This document shows positions 7,621-17,724 of a stretch of 21,617 nucleotides of DNA, one piece after another. Origin of the DNA: JBBQLG01 sp038327655 (lineage in GTDB: Bacteria; Bacteroidota; Bacteroidia; Cytophagales; Spirosomataceae). The notes below the pieces were generated by a model. It did not search any database, had not been told where the DNA came from, and worked only from the letters and a program-made list of their open reading frames with translations. The stretch is from the NCBI GenBank assembly GCA_038327655.1, contig JBBQLG010000113.1, forward strand, positions 1-21,617. The letters are read 5' to 3'. The translations under genes and the position numbers were made by a program. Numbering within the stretch: position 1 is the stretch's first letter; every line of letters starts with the position of its first letter.

Positions 7621-7762
7621 CGAATCGGGTGTTGCTTTGTCCCATAACCGCCGACCGCCAGTTTTCTATCCAGTTTGGCCGTAATTAATCCGGCAAACAG
7701 GCATAACCGGGGGGCTGTGTCCGTAAAAAAAGACGTTGCCGCGCACAACCACCCCGTGTTGT

Positions 7763-9205
7763 TTAATGGAAAACCTCGGTTCGGTTCGCTTCGAGTCTGT
7801 CGATGAGTTGCGCGGAAGCAGGGGTCAGGTCCTGACTGCGCAGGAACGGGTTCTGGCGCAGGTACAGTTTTTTCAGGTGCGTCAACCGCGTCAGCGAAGC
7901 GGGCAGTTCCTGAAGGTCATTGTTGCTCAGATCCAGCTCTTCCAGCGACGCCACCAACGGCAGCACGTCGGGCACCACACTGAACCCGTTGTAGCCAATA
8001 TCGAGCACTTTCAGATGGGGCAGTTTGGGCAATGTTTCGGGCAACTGACTCAGTTGGTTGTGGTGCGCAAACAGCGTCGTGAGGTTCCGCAGCCCACTCA
8101 GCGAGGCCGGGCGTTCGGTCAGTTTGTTGTGGGCCACGGCTAATTGCTCGAGGTGGTGCAGCCGCCCGATTGCCGTTGGCAGGGTCGTAAACTGGTTGTA
8201 ATACAGGTCCAGCACGGTGAGCCGCCGTAGTTTGGCAAGCTGGCTGGGCAGTGCGGTGAGCCGGGCGTTGTACAGGTTCAGGTCGGTGAGTCGGCGCAGG
8301 CGGCTGAAAGCCCGGCCATTGAGGGCGGTCAGGTCATTGTTGCCCAGCCACAAACTCTGTAGCCGACGGTTCCGGCGAATGGAGCGCGGTATGGTGGTAA
8401 AGGCATTGTTCTGAAGCGTTATCGACGTCAGGTGCCGGTTGCGCGTGAAGGACACACTATCGTCCCGGAGCCGGTTTGTAGCCAGGTCGAGCCGCTTTAG
8501 CCGGGGCAATTGAGTCAGGCGGGCGGGCAGGTAGGTCAGATAGTTACCGCTCAGACTGATTTCTTCGACGTTGGTGAAGCGGTAAATCACGTCGGGTACC
8601 CGGTCGAGCTGAAGGCCGCCGAAGACGATTCGTTTTACCGTGTCGGGCCGGGTAGTGGCGATGGCCATTGGCAGGTTGTCGATTATGCCCGGTCCGCGTA
8701 CCCGTTTTCGGGTGGTCGGCGCCCCCGGATTTATGTACATCATGAGTCGGAACGGCCCCATGATGAGCGCGGACGTGACCGGCAGCGGCCGGGTGGTGAG
8801 GTAGTCGGTCAGCAACTGGCGCAACTGTTCTTCCTTGTCCGGGGGCAGTCGGATGGGTTTTGGGGGTTGGCCGCCGGTCTGCCGAATGCGCATCGGGTAG
8901 CTGAGCAGCAGTAGATCGGCGTGGCCGTCGGGCCGGAAATACCCCTCGGCCAGCACCGTGACGGACGTATCGGTGCGAAAGCCTTTCCGGTTCAGAAATC
9001 GGTTGAAGTCCTGCCAGTAGTCGCCCGCCAGTTTCTGAAAAGTAAGGTCGCGGGTGGTAGCCTGTTCGCGGGGCGAAACGGCTAAAGGATACTGTTGGTT
9101 GAGTTTTTTCCGGTCGATGGAATCTGTTTCGATCAGCACCCGAACCTGCGCCTGACTGCAAACGACGGTGAAACAAACAAGCAGTGTTAAAAGAGGTGTT
9201 TTCAC
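7763..9205 (-). CDS. Secreted leucine-rich-repeat protein
   Basis: This 480-residue protein begins with a signal peptide (MKTPLLTLLVCFTVVCSQAQ). Residues about 21-188 form an N-terminal domain I do not recognise (TFQKLAGDYWQDFNRFLNRKGF, then LLLLSYPMRIRQTG and MGPFRLMMYINPG). Residues about 190-455 carry eleven leucine-rich repeats of about 23 residues plus a partial one, with the pattern LxxLxLxxNxLxxLPxxLxxLxx. Examples are LTVLDLYYNQFTTLP and LEELDLSNNDLQELP. The repeats form a solenoid for protein or ligand binding, probably in the periplasm or at the surface, since no T9SS domain, membrane anchor or LPXTG-like signal is seen. The repeat next to the third has an NRH/NRR end instead of a Leu pair. 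The binding partner is unknown. A likely promoter lies at 9234-9264. Confidence 0.88.
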   Translation of the reverse strand: MKTPLLTLLVCFTVVCSQAQVRVLIETDSIDRKKLNQQYPLAVSPREQATTRDLTFQKLAGDYWQDFNRFLNRKGFRTDTSVTVLAEGYFRPDGHADLLLLSYPMRIRQTGGQPPKPIRLPPDKEEQLRQLLTDYLTTRPLPVTSALIMGPFRLMMYINPGAPTTRKRVRGPGIIDNLPMAIATTRPDTVKRIVFGGLQLDRVPDVIYRFTNVEEISLSGNYLTYLPARLTQLPRLKRLDLATNRLRDDSVSFTRNRHLTSITLQNNAFTTIPRSIRRNRRLQSLWLGNNDLTALNGRAFSRLRRLTDLNLYNARLTALPSQLAKLRRLTVLDLYYNQFTTLPTAIGRLHHLEQLAVAHNKLTERPASLSGLRNLTTLFAHHNQLSQLPETLPKLPHLKVLDIGYNGFSVVPDVLPLVASLEELDLSNNDLQELPASLTRLTHLKKLYLRQNPFLRSQDLTPASAQLIDRLEANRTEVFH

Positions 9206-9233
9206 GGAATAACGCTGTTTATAGTTGATGAAC

Positions 9234-9264
9234 TAAATATATAGTTGTTAAGCGAAAAAAACAA
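9234..9264 (-). promoter_or_regulatory. Candidate Bacteroidota-type promoter of the LRR gene
   Basis: On the minus strand, TATATTTA (9241-9234) matches the Bacteroidota -7 consensus TAnnTTTG except at the last base, and TTG (9264-9262) lies 20 nt upstream, in the normal range for the -33 element. The -7 box is 28 nt from the start codon at 9205. The -33 element lies inside the U-tract end of the M16 terminator. This is a pattern match only. Confidence 0.4.
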
Positions 9265-9290
9265 CCGGAACGCGGTCAGGCATTCCGGTT
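9252..9290 (-). terminator. Rho-independent terminator of the M16 peptidase gene
   Basis: On the minus strand an 8-bp GC-rich stem (AACCGGAA / TTCCGGTT; arms 9283-9290 and 9263-9270) has a 12-nt loop and is followed by G and seven Ts (9261-9255). It begins 9 nt after the peptidase stop at 9299. Structure, U-tract and place are all as expected for an intrinsic terminator. Confidence 0.85.
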
Positions 9291-9298
9291 GCTGGCAA

Positions 9299-12115
<2,817 letters not shown>

Positions 12116-12243
12116 GGTTATAGCGAGTAGCGAGTTGTAAACAGGTTACAATCGGGAGTATAGGTACGCAGAAGCCGGTTGTAAGTCAAGCCATTGTATG
12201 TAAGCGGCCGGTGATTTCCGAAATTTTAACAGAAGCCCTTATA

Positions 12244-12281
12244 TGCAAAAAGCCGACCCCAGCAGGGGTCGGCTTTTTGCA
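12244..12281. terminator. Bidirectional rho-independent terminator
   Basis: A perfect 17-bp inverted repeat (arms 12244-12260 and 12265-12281) has a 4-nt loop AGCA. The GC core GCCGACCCC is flanked by an A5 run on one side and a T5 run on the other, so it gives a U-tract in both directions. It lies 23 nt downstream of the CsbD stop (12305, minus strand) and is most likely the CsbD terminator, insulating it from the M16 gene. Confidence 0.88.
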
Positions 12282-12304
12282 TTCGAAAACGGTTACTGCA
12301 CGAA

Positions 12305-12490
12305 CTACATGTCGGCAATAGCCTTGTTTACCTGATCTTTGGTATGGCCGGTTTTTTGTTCGATTTTACCGTACATCTCATCGGCTTCTCCTTCAGTGTG
12401 GTTCAGATCATCGTCCGTCAGATCGGCGTACGCTTTCTTGATTTTACCCTTTAATTCATCCCACATTCCGCTGGCGGTTGTTTCGTTCAT
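12305..12490 (-). CDS. CsbD-family stress-response protein
   Basis: This 61-residue protein matches the CsbD family along its whole length: 'MWDELKGKIKKAYADLTDDDL' followed by 'EGEADEMYGKIEQKTGHTKDQVNKAIADM'. Members are small, highly charged helical cytoplasmic proteins induced by general stress or stationary phase in many bacteria; no enzymatic activity is known. The usual N-terminal 'NWdqIkGkwKQ' is replaced by GMWDELKGKIKK, which is common in Bacteroidota. It lies 58 nt downstream of the FMO-like gene on the same strand and has its own strong terminator, so it may be read alone from a promoter in that gap or as the tail of the upstream operon. Confidence 0.92.
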   Translation of the reverse strand: MNETTASGMWDELKGKIKKAYADLTDDDLNHTEGEADEMYGKIEQKTGHTKDQVNKAIADM

Positions 12491-12548
12491 GGCAGTGTTT
12501 GGTTTGACGTTGAATGATGCTGTAACCGTCGTGGTTACCCCAATAGAA

Positions 12549-13682
12549 CTATACCGGGACTGAATTGTTTGTGAGAAGCCGGGCCGAAATTTGCCCTGAA
12601 TCCTGATTGATGTTATTCAGAATGCCTGTCAGCGGTGTTTTAAAGCCCAAAAAATACAGCCCGGCCAATGCGGGCGTATCGAACCAAAGGCTTTTCGGGT
12701 AGCCTTTTTCGTTCAAAACCAGTGCTGATAGCTCGTTGCCCAGCAGGGCATTCAGGCCCGGCCGGTAGCCGGTAGCGTTGATAATCACCTCGAACGGCAG
12801 CGTACGTCCATCCGTAAACGTCACAGAATCAGCGTTCAGTTGCGCAATGCCCGGCACTACCGTAATGGTCCCGGCTTTGATCTGCTCCAGCGTACCGACG
12901 TTGATGACCGGTATTTTGCCGTACGTCCGGATGCCATACGACGGTGGGTAGGGTGGGGTTTGAATGCCATAAGCCGACAGGTCGCCCACGGTGAGCCGCT
13001 GGGATAAACCGGCCAGAAAATCATAAAACCAGTTCGGAAATTTATTCAGAAAAATGGCGGTGGGCTGGGTCGGACGGCCCAGTGTGTCGCGCTGAACGAT
13101 GTGGAGCGGACTACGCACGGAGATGAACGGTTGGGCACCTTGCTCGTACAGGTCAAGCGCGAGTTCGGCCCCGGTATTGCCCATGCCTACAATCAGTACG
13201 CGCTTACCGGCAAAAAGAGCACCCGTCCGGTAAGCCCGGCTGTGCAGGATTTCGCCCGCAAAATGCGTTTCTCCCGGCAGCGTTGGTACGTTGGGAACCC
13301 GGTTATAGCCCGTTGACACCACTACCTGCGGGGACGAAAACGACCCGGTTTCGGTGGTAACCGTCCAGCCATCGGTGCTGCGGTGGATGCCCGTAACGGT
13401 CTGATTAAAAATGGGCCGGATGCCGAAGTGGGCCGTGTACTGCTCCAGATAGCGAACGAACTGATTTTTGGACACGTACACGGGATACTCATCGGGATAA
13501 GGAAAATGGGGCAGGGCCGAGTAGTCTTTTACCGTGTGCAGGTGCAGCCGGTCGTAATGCTGTCGCCACGCACTGCCCACCACCCCGGTCGCTTCGAGCA
13601 GTGTAAATGAACGACCGGCGTGTGCCAGTCGCCCGGCCACCGCCAGCCCTGCCGGACCCGCCCCGATGATGAGGGTGTTCAT
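12549..13682 (-). CDS. YUCCA/FMO-like NAD(P)H flavoprotein monooxygenase
   Basis: This 377-residue protein has two dinucleotide-binding motifs: GAGPAG at residues 7-12 for FAD and GMGNTG at 166-171 for NAD(P)H. Between them is the FMO identifying sequence FAGEILHSRAY (residues 141-151; pattern FxGxxxHxxxY), and the C-terminal 'IINATGYRPG' is the ATG-motif seen in N-hydroxylating enzymes. It resembles plant YUCCA and bacterial FMO-like proteins that oxygenate soft nucleophiles (N or S) or do Baeyer-Villiger-type reactions. It is shorter than typical Baeyer-Villiger monooxygenases (about 500 residues). No signal peptide is seen, so it is cytoplasmic. Its start codon is 1 nt after the DUF2147 stop, which strongly suggests one transcript and translational coupling. 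The substrate is unknown. Confidence 0.88.
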   Translation of the reverse strand: MNTLIIGAGPAGLAVAGRLAHAGRSFTLLEATGVVGSAWRQHYDRLHLHTVKDYSALPHFPYPDEYPVYVSKNQFVRYLEQYTAHFGIRPIFNQTVTGIHRSTDGWTVTTETGSFSSPQVVVSTGYNRVPNVPTLPGETHFAGEILHSRAYRTGALFAGKRVLIVGMGNTGAELALDLYEQGAQPFISVRSPLHIVQRDTLGRPTQPTAIFLNKFPNWFYDFLAGLSQRLTVGDLSAYGIQTPPYPPSYGIRTYGKIPVINVGTLEQIKAGTITVVPGIAQLNADSVTFTDGRTLPFEVIINATGYRPGLNALLGNELSALVLNEKGYPKSLWFDTPALAGLYFLGFKTPLTGILNNINQDSGQISARLLTNNSVPV

Positions 13683-13683
13683 T

Positions 13684-14133
13684 TTACTTAAGCCGGGTCC
13701 AGATTTGGGTTTTACCGAGGAGCGAGATGCCCATGTAGCCCCGAACGTCGAGCGTATTGGGGTCTTTCAGGGTCATTTTCACGTTGTACTCATTGCCGGA
13801 TTCGGGGTCGTAAATCTTGCCGTCATCCCAGACATTACTATTGCGGTACTGCAGGTTGTACATCAGCGGCAGGTTCATCAGCGGGCGTGTCCGGCGCGAT
13901 TCGTCTTTGTTTTTACCGTCTACTTTTGGTTTGCCGGTGTTTGGGTCGTTGGGAATTTGCAGCCAGACCAGCTTGCCGTAGTAGCGGCCGTCTTTTTCGT
14001 AAATCTGTACGTGGCCTTTTTTGGTGCCGTTCAGCCAGGTACCGACAATGGCGCTGGGGTTATCTTTTGGGGCAAAGGCGGTTAACGCACTAACGACGAT
14101 AACCAGTGTCAGAATAAAACGGGCAGTACGCAT
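13684..14133 (-). CDS. DUF2147 family secreted protein
   Basis: This 149-residue protein has a signal peptide (MRTARFILTLVIVVSALTAFA) and a mature lipocalin-like DUF2147 domain. The domain begins 'IVGTWLNGTKKGHVQIYEKDGRYYGKLVWL' and has the family's typical end 'VWDDGKIYDPESGNEYNVKMTL...VRGYMGISLLGKTQIWTR'. The function is not established; members are common in Bacteroidota and Proteobacteria and are predicted to bind a hydrophobic or sugar ligand in the periplasm. It is the first gene of a two-gene unit with the downstream FMO-like enzyme (gap 1 nt), which is a curious pairing of an exported and a cytoplasmic protein. It is divergent from the thioesterase, with 124 nt between the starts for both promoters. 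Confidence 0.9.
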   Translation of the reverse strand: MRTARFILTLVIVVSALTAFAPKDNPSAIVGTWLNGTKKGHVQIYEKDGRYYGKLVWLQIPNDPNTGKPKVDGKNKDESRRTRPLMNLPLMYNLQYRNSNVWDDGKIYDPESGNEYNVKMTLKDPNTLDVRGYMGISLLGKTQIWTRLK

Positions 14134-14257
14134 ACCAAACGGGAATAAGAGTTAAGGACGATTTTCTTGTACAACGCGAATATCGGGGCTGTGATTACGC
14201 CGATGCGCGGGAGTACCGCAAATTTTATCCGTTTTTTGCAGAAAATTTACCGCGACC

Positions 14258-14785
14258 ATGTTCAAACGTATACCGGATAAACCATACCCAACCGAGACCG
14301 AATCGCGGGTAATCGTTCGTTTTCAGGATTGCGATCCGCTGCAGCACCTCAACAACGCCAAGTATTTTGACTATTATTTTAACGCCCGCGAAGATCAGGT
14401 GGCCAAACTCTACGGCTTCGATCCGGGGCAGTTGTTCAGCGAACTCAAAAGCAGTTGGGTCGTATACCAGCACCAGATTGCCTACGTCCGGCCCGCACTG
14501 GTAAGCGAATGGGTACGCATCCGGTCGCGCATCATCTTTGCCGGGGAGGATACCATCGTCACGGAATTTTACATGACCGACGATACCGGCGTTCAACTCA
14601 AGAACGTGCTGTGGGTGACTTCCAAATACATCAGCGTAGCGACCGGCAAACGCATTCCGCACCACGCGCCGGTACAGGAGTTGCTGGAAACGATTCGGGT
14701 GCCGAACCTCGCTTTCGCCAGCCTGAATTTCAACGACCGTATCCGCGACATCAAACAGTCATTGGTACCGGTTGCGATGCAATAA
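14258..14785 (+). CDS. Hotdog-fold acyl-CoA thioesterase
   Basis: This 175-residue protein has a 4-hydroxybenzoyl-CoA thioesterase-type hotdog domain in the first about 135 residues. The hallmark is RFQDCDPLQHLNNAKYFDYYFNARED, read here by position: Asp26 is the likely catalytic acid, His30-Leu-Asn-Asn-33 the turn into the central helix. 'YQHQIAYVRPALVSEWVRIRSRI' and 'VLWVTSKYISVATGKR' are the following beta strands. The C-terminal 40 residues (HHAPVQELLETI onward) are an extra helical extension. Such enzymes hydrolyse acyl-CoA thioesters in the cytoplasm; chain length and natural substrate cannot be inferred. It is monocistronic, divergent from DUF2147, and runs convergently into the deacetylase terminator 5 nt after its stop. 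Confidence 0.87.
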   Translation: MFKRIPDKPYPTETESRVIVRFQDCDPLQHLNNAKYFDYYFNAREDQVAKLYGFDPGQLFSELKSSWVVYQHQIAYVRPALVSEWVRIRSRIIFAGEDTIVTEFYMTDDTGVQLKNVLWVTSKYISVATGKRIPHHAPVQELLETIRVPNLAFASLNFNDRIRDIKQSLVPVAMQ

Positions 14786-14826
14786 AAAAACGCCGGGTTA
14801 ACTGAGTGGAGTCAATTAACCCGGCG
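14784..14826 (-). terminator. Rho-independent terminator of the polysaccharide deacetylase gene
   Basis: An 11-bp stem (arms 14791-14801 and 14816-14826) has a 14-nt loop and, on the minus strand, is followed by seven Ts (14790-14784). It lies 18 nt after the deacetylase stop. The U-tract is on the minus strand only, overlapping the last base of the thioesterase stop and the codons around it. On the plus strand the same stem is followed by TATTTTTTAAAT about 7 nt later and might also slow RNA polymerase. Confidence 0.8.
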
Positions 14827-14844
14827 CAACTTAATGGCTATTTT

Positions 14845-15780
14845 TTAAATCGGCTTGTTAAAACTGGCCCGGATGCTGCTGGACAGCGTTTTGGCACTCC
14901 AGTAACCGCTGGCGATGATCCTGCGGATGGTAAAGAGCGGGTCCTGTTGGTCGCGCTTGTCGGCGAGCTGGAAAGCCGCAATCATGCCCCGTTTTTTCAA
15001 CTCCGGGATGGCCTGCGGGTTCCATAACCCAAACGGGTAAGCGAAATACTTGATCGGTTTGCCCGTAATTTCTTCCAGTTCTTTGGTCGGCTCTTCAATC
15101 TGCGTCACCCAGTCCTGCCCGGCGTATTTCTTCACATTATGGTGATCCCAGGTGTGCGACGCAATGGCGTGTCCCCGGTCCGAAAGGCTTTTGATCTGGG
15201 TTTTGTCCATGTACGGCTGCTTGCCGTGCCGGCCGATGCTCACCGTCATGATAAAGAAAACACCCTTGTAGCCGTGTTTTTCGATCTCCGGTGCGGCTAC
15301 CGTATACTGGTCGAGGTCAGTATCGTCGAAGGTGAGCATGATGGGTTTTTTGGGCAGGGCCGCGCCGGTATTCAAATAAGCATATAGCTGATCGGGCAGG
15401 ATGGTGTGGTAACCGCTGTCGGCCAGCATCTGCATCTGCTGCTTGAAAGTAGCTACCGGGATAATATAGTCTTTGGCCCCTTTGGAGTCGCTGCCCCGCC
15501 AGTCGCGGATTTGGTGGTAGCACAGAATGGGCACCTGCGGACGGCTCAGTACCGTGGTGGCCCCGGCGGGTTTGATGGCTGAAACCGGGCCGGACGAACT
15601 GCCCTCAGACCCGGCTGGCGGGGTGGCTGGCTGATCGGTCGTGGTTGGCGTACTGGCCGTGGTCGTTGTTCCGGTAGTCGTTTGCTCGGCCTGGTTGTTT
15701 TTGGTAGCCGTGCTGCAACTGCCGGCGAGCAGGGCCGTGCCGACAATTGCCGAAAGGAGAGAGAGAAATGAAACGCGCAT
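14845..15780 (-). CDS. Lipoprotein polysaccharide deacetylase (NodB domain, CE4)
   Basis: This 311-residue protein starts with a lipoprotein signal ending LLAGSC (Cys22; -3 is Ala). A long Thr/Pro/Ser-rich linker follows (residues about 34-66, e.g. TTTGTTTTASTPTTTD) and lifts the catalytic part away from the membrane. The NodB domain begins with PQVPILCYHQI. Metal and catalytic motifs are TFDDTD (Asp152-Asp153) and SHTWDHHNV (His209, His213), forming the Asp-His-His triad, and FAYPFG (246-251) is motif 3. It has the CE4 layout and presumably removes acetyl groups from a glycan such as peptidoglycan or an exopolysaccharide. The final Trp/Leu motif is 'YWSAKTLSSSI'. It is monocistronic with its own terminator, and faces the M20D gene divergently 180 nt away. 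Confidence 0.92.
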   Translation of the reverse strand: MRVSFLSLLSAIVGTALLAGSCSTATKNNQAEQTTTGTTTTASTPTTTDQPATPPAGSEGSSSGPVSAIKPAGATTVLSRPQVPILCYHQIRDWRGSDSKGAKDYIIPVATFKQQMQMLADSGYHTILPDQLYAYLNTGAALPKKPIMLTFDDTDLDQYTVAAPEIEKHGYKGVFFIMTVSIGRHGKQPYMDKTQIKSLSDRGHAIASHTWDHHNVKKYAGQDWVTQIEEPTKELEEITGKPIKYFAYPFGLWNPQAIPELKKRGMIAAFQLADKRDQQDPLFTIRRIIASGYWSAKTLSSSIRASFNKPI

Positions 15781-15960
15781 AGAATAGATTAAGTGGTTCG
15801 TAAAAGTAAGAAAACAGACTGAGACTATGGTTTAGCCAGACCAGTGCCGGGCAAAATAGTCTGGTCGGCTCCGGCTTGTTTCGATGACCCGCTTCGTCGC
15901 CGATTACGGACAAATGCGTATGTTTAACCGTTAATCAACAATCGTTTTCTAACCTGAATC

Positions 15961-17421
15961 ATGAAAAAAACGCTCCAAACGCTGATTGCCGCACTGGTAA
16001 TCGCTCAAACAACCCACGGCCAGCCATTTTCGCCCGCCCAGCAACAGGCGGTACTGGCCGGCATCGACAAGCAGGCTGCGCATTACGCCGGTCTCTCGCG
16101 GCAGATCTGGGAGTTTGCCGAGGTAGGCTATCAGGAAACCAAAAGTTCGGCCTTGCTGCAGGATGAACTGAAAAAAGAAGGCTTTGCCGTGCAGGCGGGC
16201 GTGGCGGGTATTCCAACGGCTTTCGTGGCGACCTACGGCAGTGGCAAACCCGTAATCGGCATTCTGGCCGAATACGATGCCCTGCCTGGTCTGGCCCAGA
16301 TGGACACGCCCCAGCGCAACGCCATCGCCGGACAAAAAGCGGGACACGGCTGCGGACACAACCTCTTCGGAACGGGGTCGATGGCGTCGGCGATAGCGGT
16401 CAAAAACTGGATGCAGCAAACCAAGCATGCCGGTACCATTAAACTGTACGGCTGCCCCGCCGAAGAAGGCGGTTCGGGCAAAGTGTACATGGTGCGCGAA
16501 GGGTTGTTTACGGATACGGACGTGGTACTGCACTGGCATCCCGGCGATAAAAACGGAGCCGATGCCGGTACGTCGATGGCCAACATCACGGGTAAATTCC
16601 GTTTCCGGGGCATTTCGGCCCACGCAGCGGCCTCGCCCGAACGTGGCCGGTCGGCCCTCGATGGCGTAGAAGCGATGGACAATATGGTGAACATGATGCG
16701 CGAACACATCCCGTCCGACACCCGGATTCACTACATCATCACCCGCGGGGGCGACGCGCCGAACGTGGTACCGGACTTTGCCGAGGTCTATTACTACGCC
16801 CGCAACAAAAACCGCGACATTGTGCAGGACGTCTGGAAGCGCATTATCAAAGCCGCCGAAGGGGCTGCGATGGGGACCGAAACGAAAGTAGAGCTGGAAG
16901 TGATCGGGGGCGTTTTTAACCTCCTGCCAGTGGAGTCGCTGGCGCGGCTGATGCACAAAAATCTGACCACGGTAGGGGGCGTCACCTACACCCCCGACGA
17001 ACTGAAATTCGCGGAAACGTTAGACGGTACGTTTGGCGTGGCACCGGATAAGGTGAAAAAACCGGCCGAAGCGGCCACCATCGCTCCCTTCGCCAACACC
17101 GAGAACGACGTGCTCAGCAGCGGCTCGACGGATGTGGGTGATGTTAGCTGGGCGGTACCAACCGTTGGGTTAAGTACGGCTACTTGGGTGCCGGGTACGG
17201 CGGCTCATAGCTGGCAGGCCGTGGCGTGCAGTGGTACCAGCGTTGGGCAGAAAGGGATGATGGTCGCGGCCAAAACGCTGGCCTTGACGGCTATCGACCT
17301 GTTCAGTGATCCTAAATTGGTGGAAACTGCCCACAAAGACTGGCTTACGGCGCGGGGTGCCGACTTTAAATACGAAGCCCTGCTCGGCACCCGGAAACCG
17401 GCTCTGGATTATCGGAAATAA
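15961..17421 (+). CDS. Exported M20D-family amidohydrolase (AbgB-like)
   Basis: This 486-residue protein has a signal peptide (MKKTLQTLIAALVIAQTTHGQ). The peptidase M20D/amidohydrolase domain has the metal-binding motif GHGCGHNLFG (Cys131, His133), PAEEGGSGK (Glu168-Glu169), and HWHPG (His191/His193). 'GTAAHSW' near the C-terminus contributes the last ligand His. 'EYDALPG' (104-110) and 'SAHAAASPERGRSALDGVEAM', the dimerisation-lid region, identify the AbgB-like branch, which hydrolyses N-acylated amino acids or p-aminobenzoyl-glutamate. E. coli AbgB is cytoplasmic; an exported version is common in Bacteroidota and would act on periplasmic acyl-amino acids or peptides. No other gene shares its transcript; the downstream gene is 303 nt away behind a repeat island. 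Confidence 0.92.
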   Translation: MKKTLQTLIAALVIAQTTHGQPFSPAQQQAVLAGIDKQAAHYAGLSRQIWEFAEVGYQETKSSALLQDELKKEGFAVQAGVAGIPTAFVATYGSGKPVIGILAEYDALPGLAQMDTPQRNAIAGQKAGHGCGHNLFGTGSMASAIAVKNWMQQTKHAGTIKLYGCPAEEGGSGKVYMVREGLFTDTDVVLHWHPGDKNGADAGTSMANITGKFRFRGISAHAAASPERGRSALDGVEAMDNMVNMMREHIPSDTRIHYIITRGGDAPNVVPDFAEVYYYARNKNRDIVQDVWKRIIKAAEGAAMGTETKVELEVIGGVFNLLPVESLARLMHKNLTTVGGVTYTPDELKFAETLDGTFGVAPDKVKKPAEAATIAPFANTENDVLSSGSTDVGDVSWAVPTVGLSTATWVPGTAAHSWQAVACSGTSVGQKGMMVAAKTLALTAIDLFSDPKLVETAHKDWLTARGADFKYEALLGTRKPALDYRK

Positions 17422-17465
17422 ACGGGTAGGTGCCTACAAAAGTCGGTGCTCGTAACATGCCTGAT

Positions 17466-17676
17466 TTTGCCATCAAATAATTTGTCATCGGTTGCTTTGT
17501 CATCCGGTTGGTTTGTCAGGCGGGGTAGTTTGTCATCGTTTAATTTGTCATCCTGAGGCACGAAGGATCTTAGCAACCAGGCTTCTAAGATCCTTCCTTC
17601 GTCAGGCCGGGTGGCCGACGGTCGGCCGCTGTCGTGTCATGACAAATTAAACGATGATAAATCAACCGAATGACAA
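17466..17676. repeat. Phased TTTGTCATC repeat island with nested palindromes
   Basis: This is the only gene-free stretch above 300 nt (17422-17724). Six plus-strand copies of TTTGTCATC or close variants start at 17466, 17481, 17496, 17512, 17529 and 17544 (spacing 15-17). On the far side the inverse motif recurs (17639, 17653, 17668). The segment 17529-17551 pairs with 17639-17661 with one mismatch, and 17497-17510 with 17663-17676 with one mismatch. The enclosed core contains GAAGGATCTTAG (17562-17573) paired with its perfect complement (17585-17596, 11-nt loop), and a second hairpin of GGCCGAC/GTCGGCC (17613-17627). The core 'GTCATCCTGAGGCACGAAGG' resembles a palindromic repeat I recall as dispersed in many Bacteroidota genomes. 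Confidence 0.75.
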
Positions 17677-17724
17677 TAGCCTATTATCTAATAGCTTACC
17701 AATTTAATACAGCGCCCTCTCACC

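Noticed and set aside
15801..15808. Promoter of the deacetylase gene (TACTTTTA on the minus strand)
   Set aside because: It matches the -7 consensus with one mismatch, but there is no -33 element at the right distance.
15949..16956. 335-residue minus-strand frame opposite the M20D amidohydrolase
   Set aside because: It mirrors the GC-biased codons of the plus-strand gene, is His/Arg/Gly/Phe-rich and shows no domain. The plus-strand frame has signal peptide and metal motifs.
17466..17560. CRISPR array
   Set aside because: The repeated unit is only 9 nt with 6-8 nt between copies, far below CRISPR repeat and spacer lengths, and no cas gene is present.
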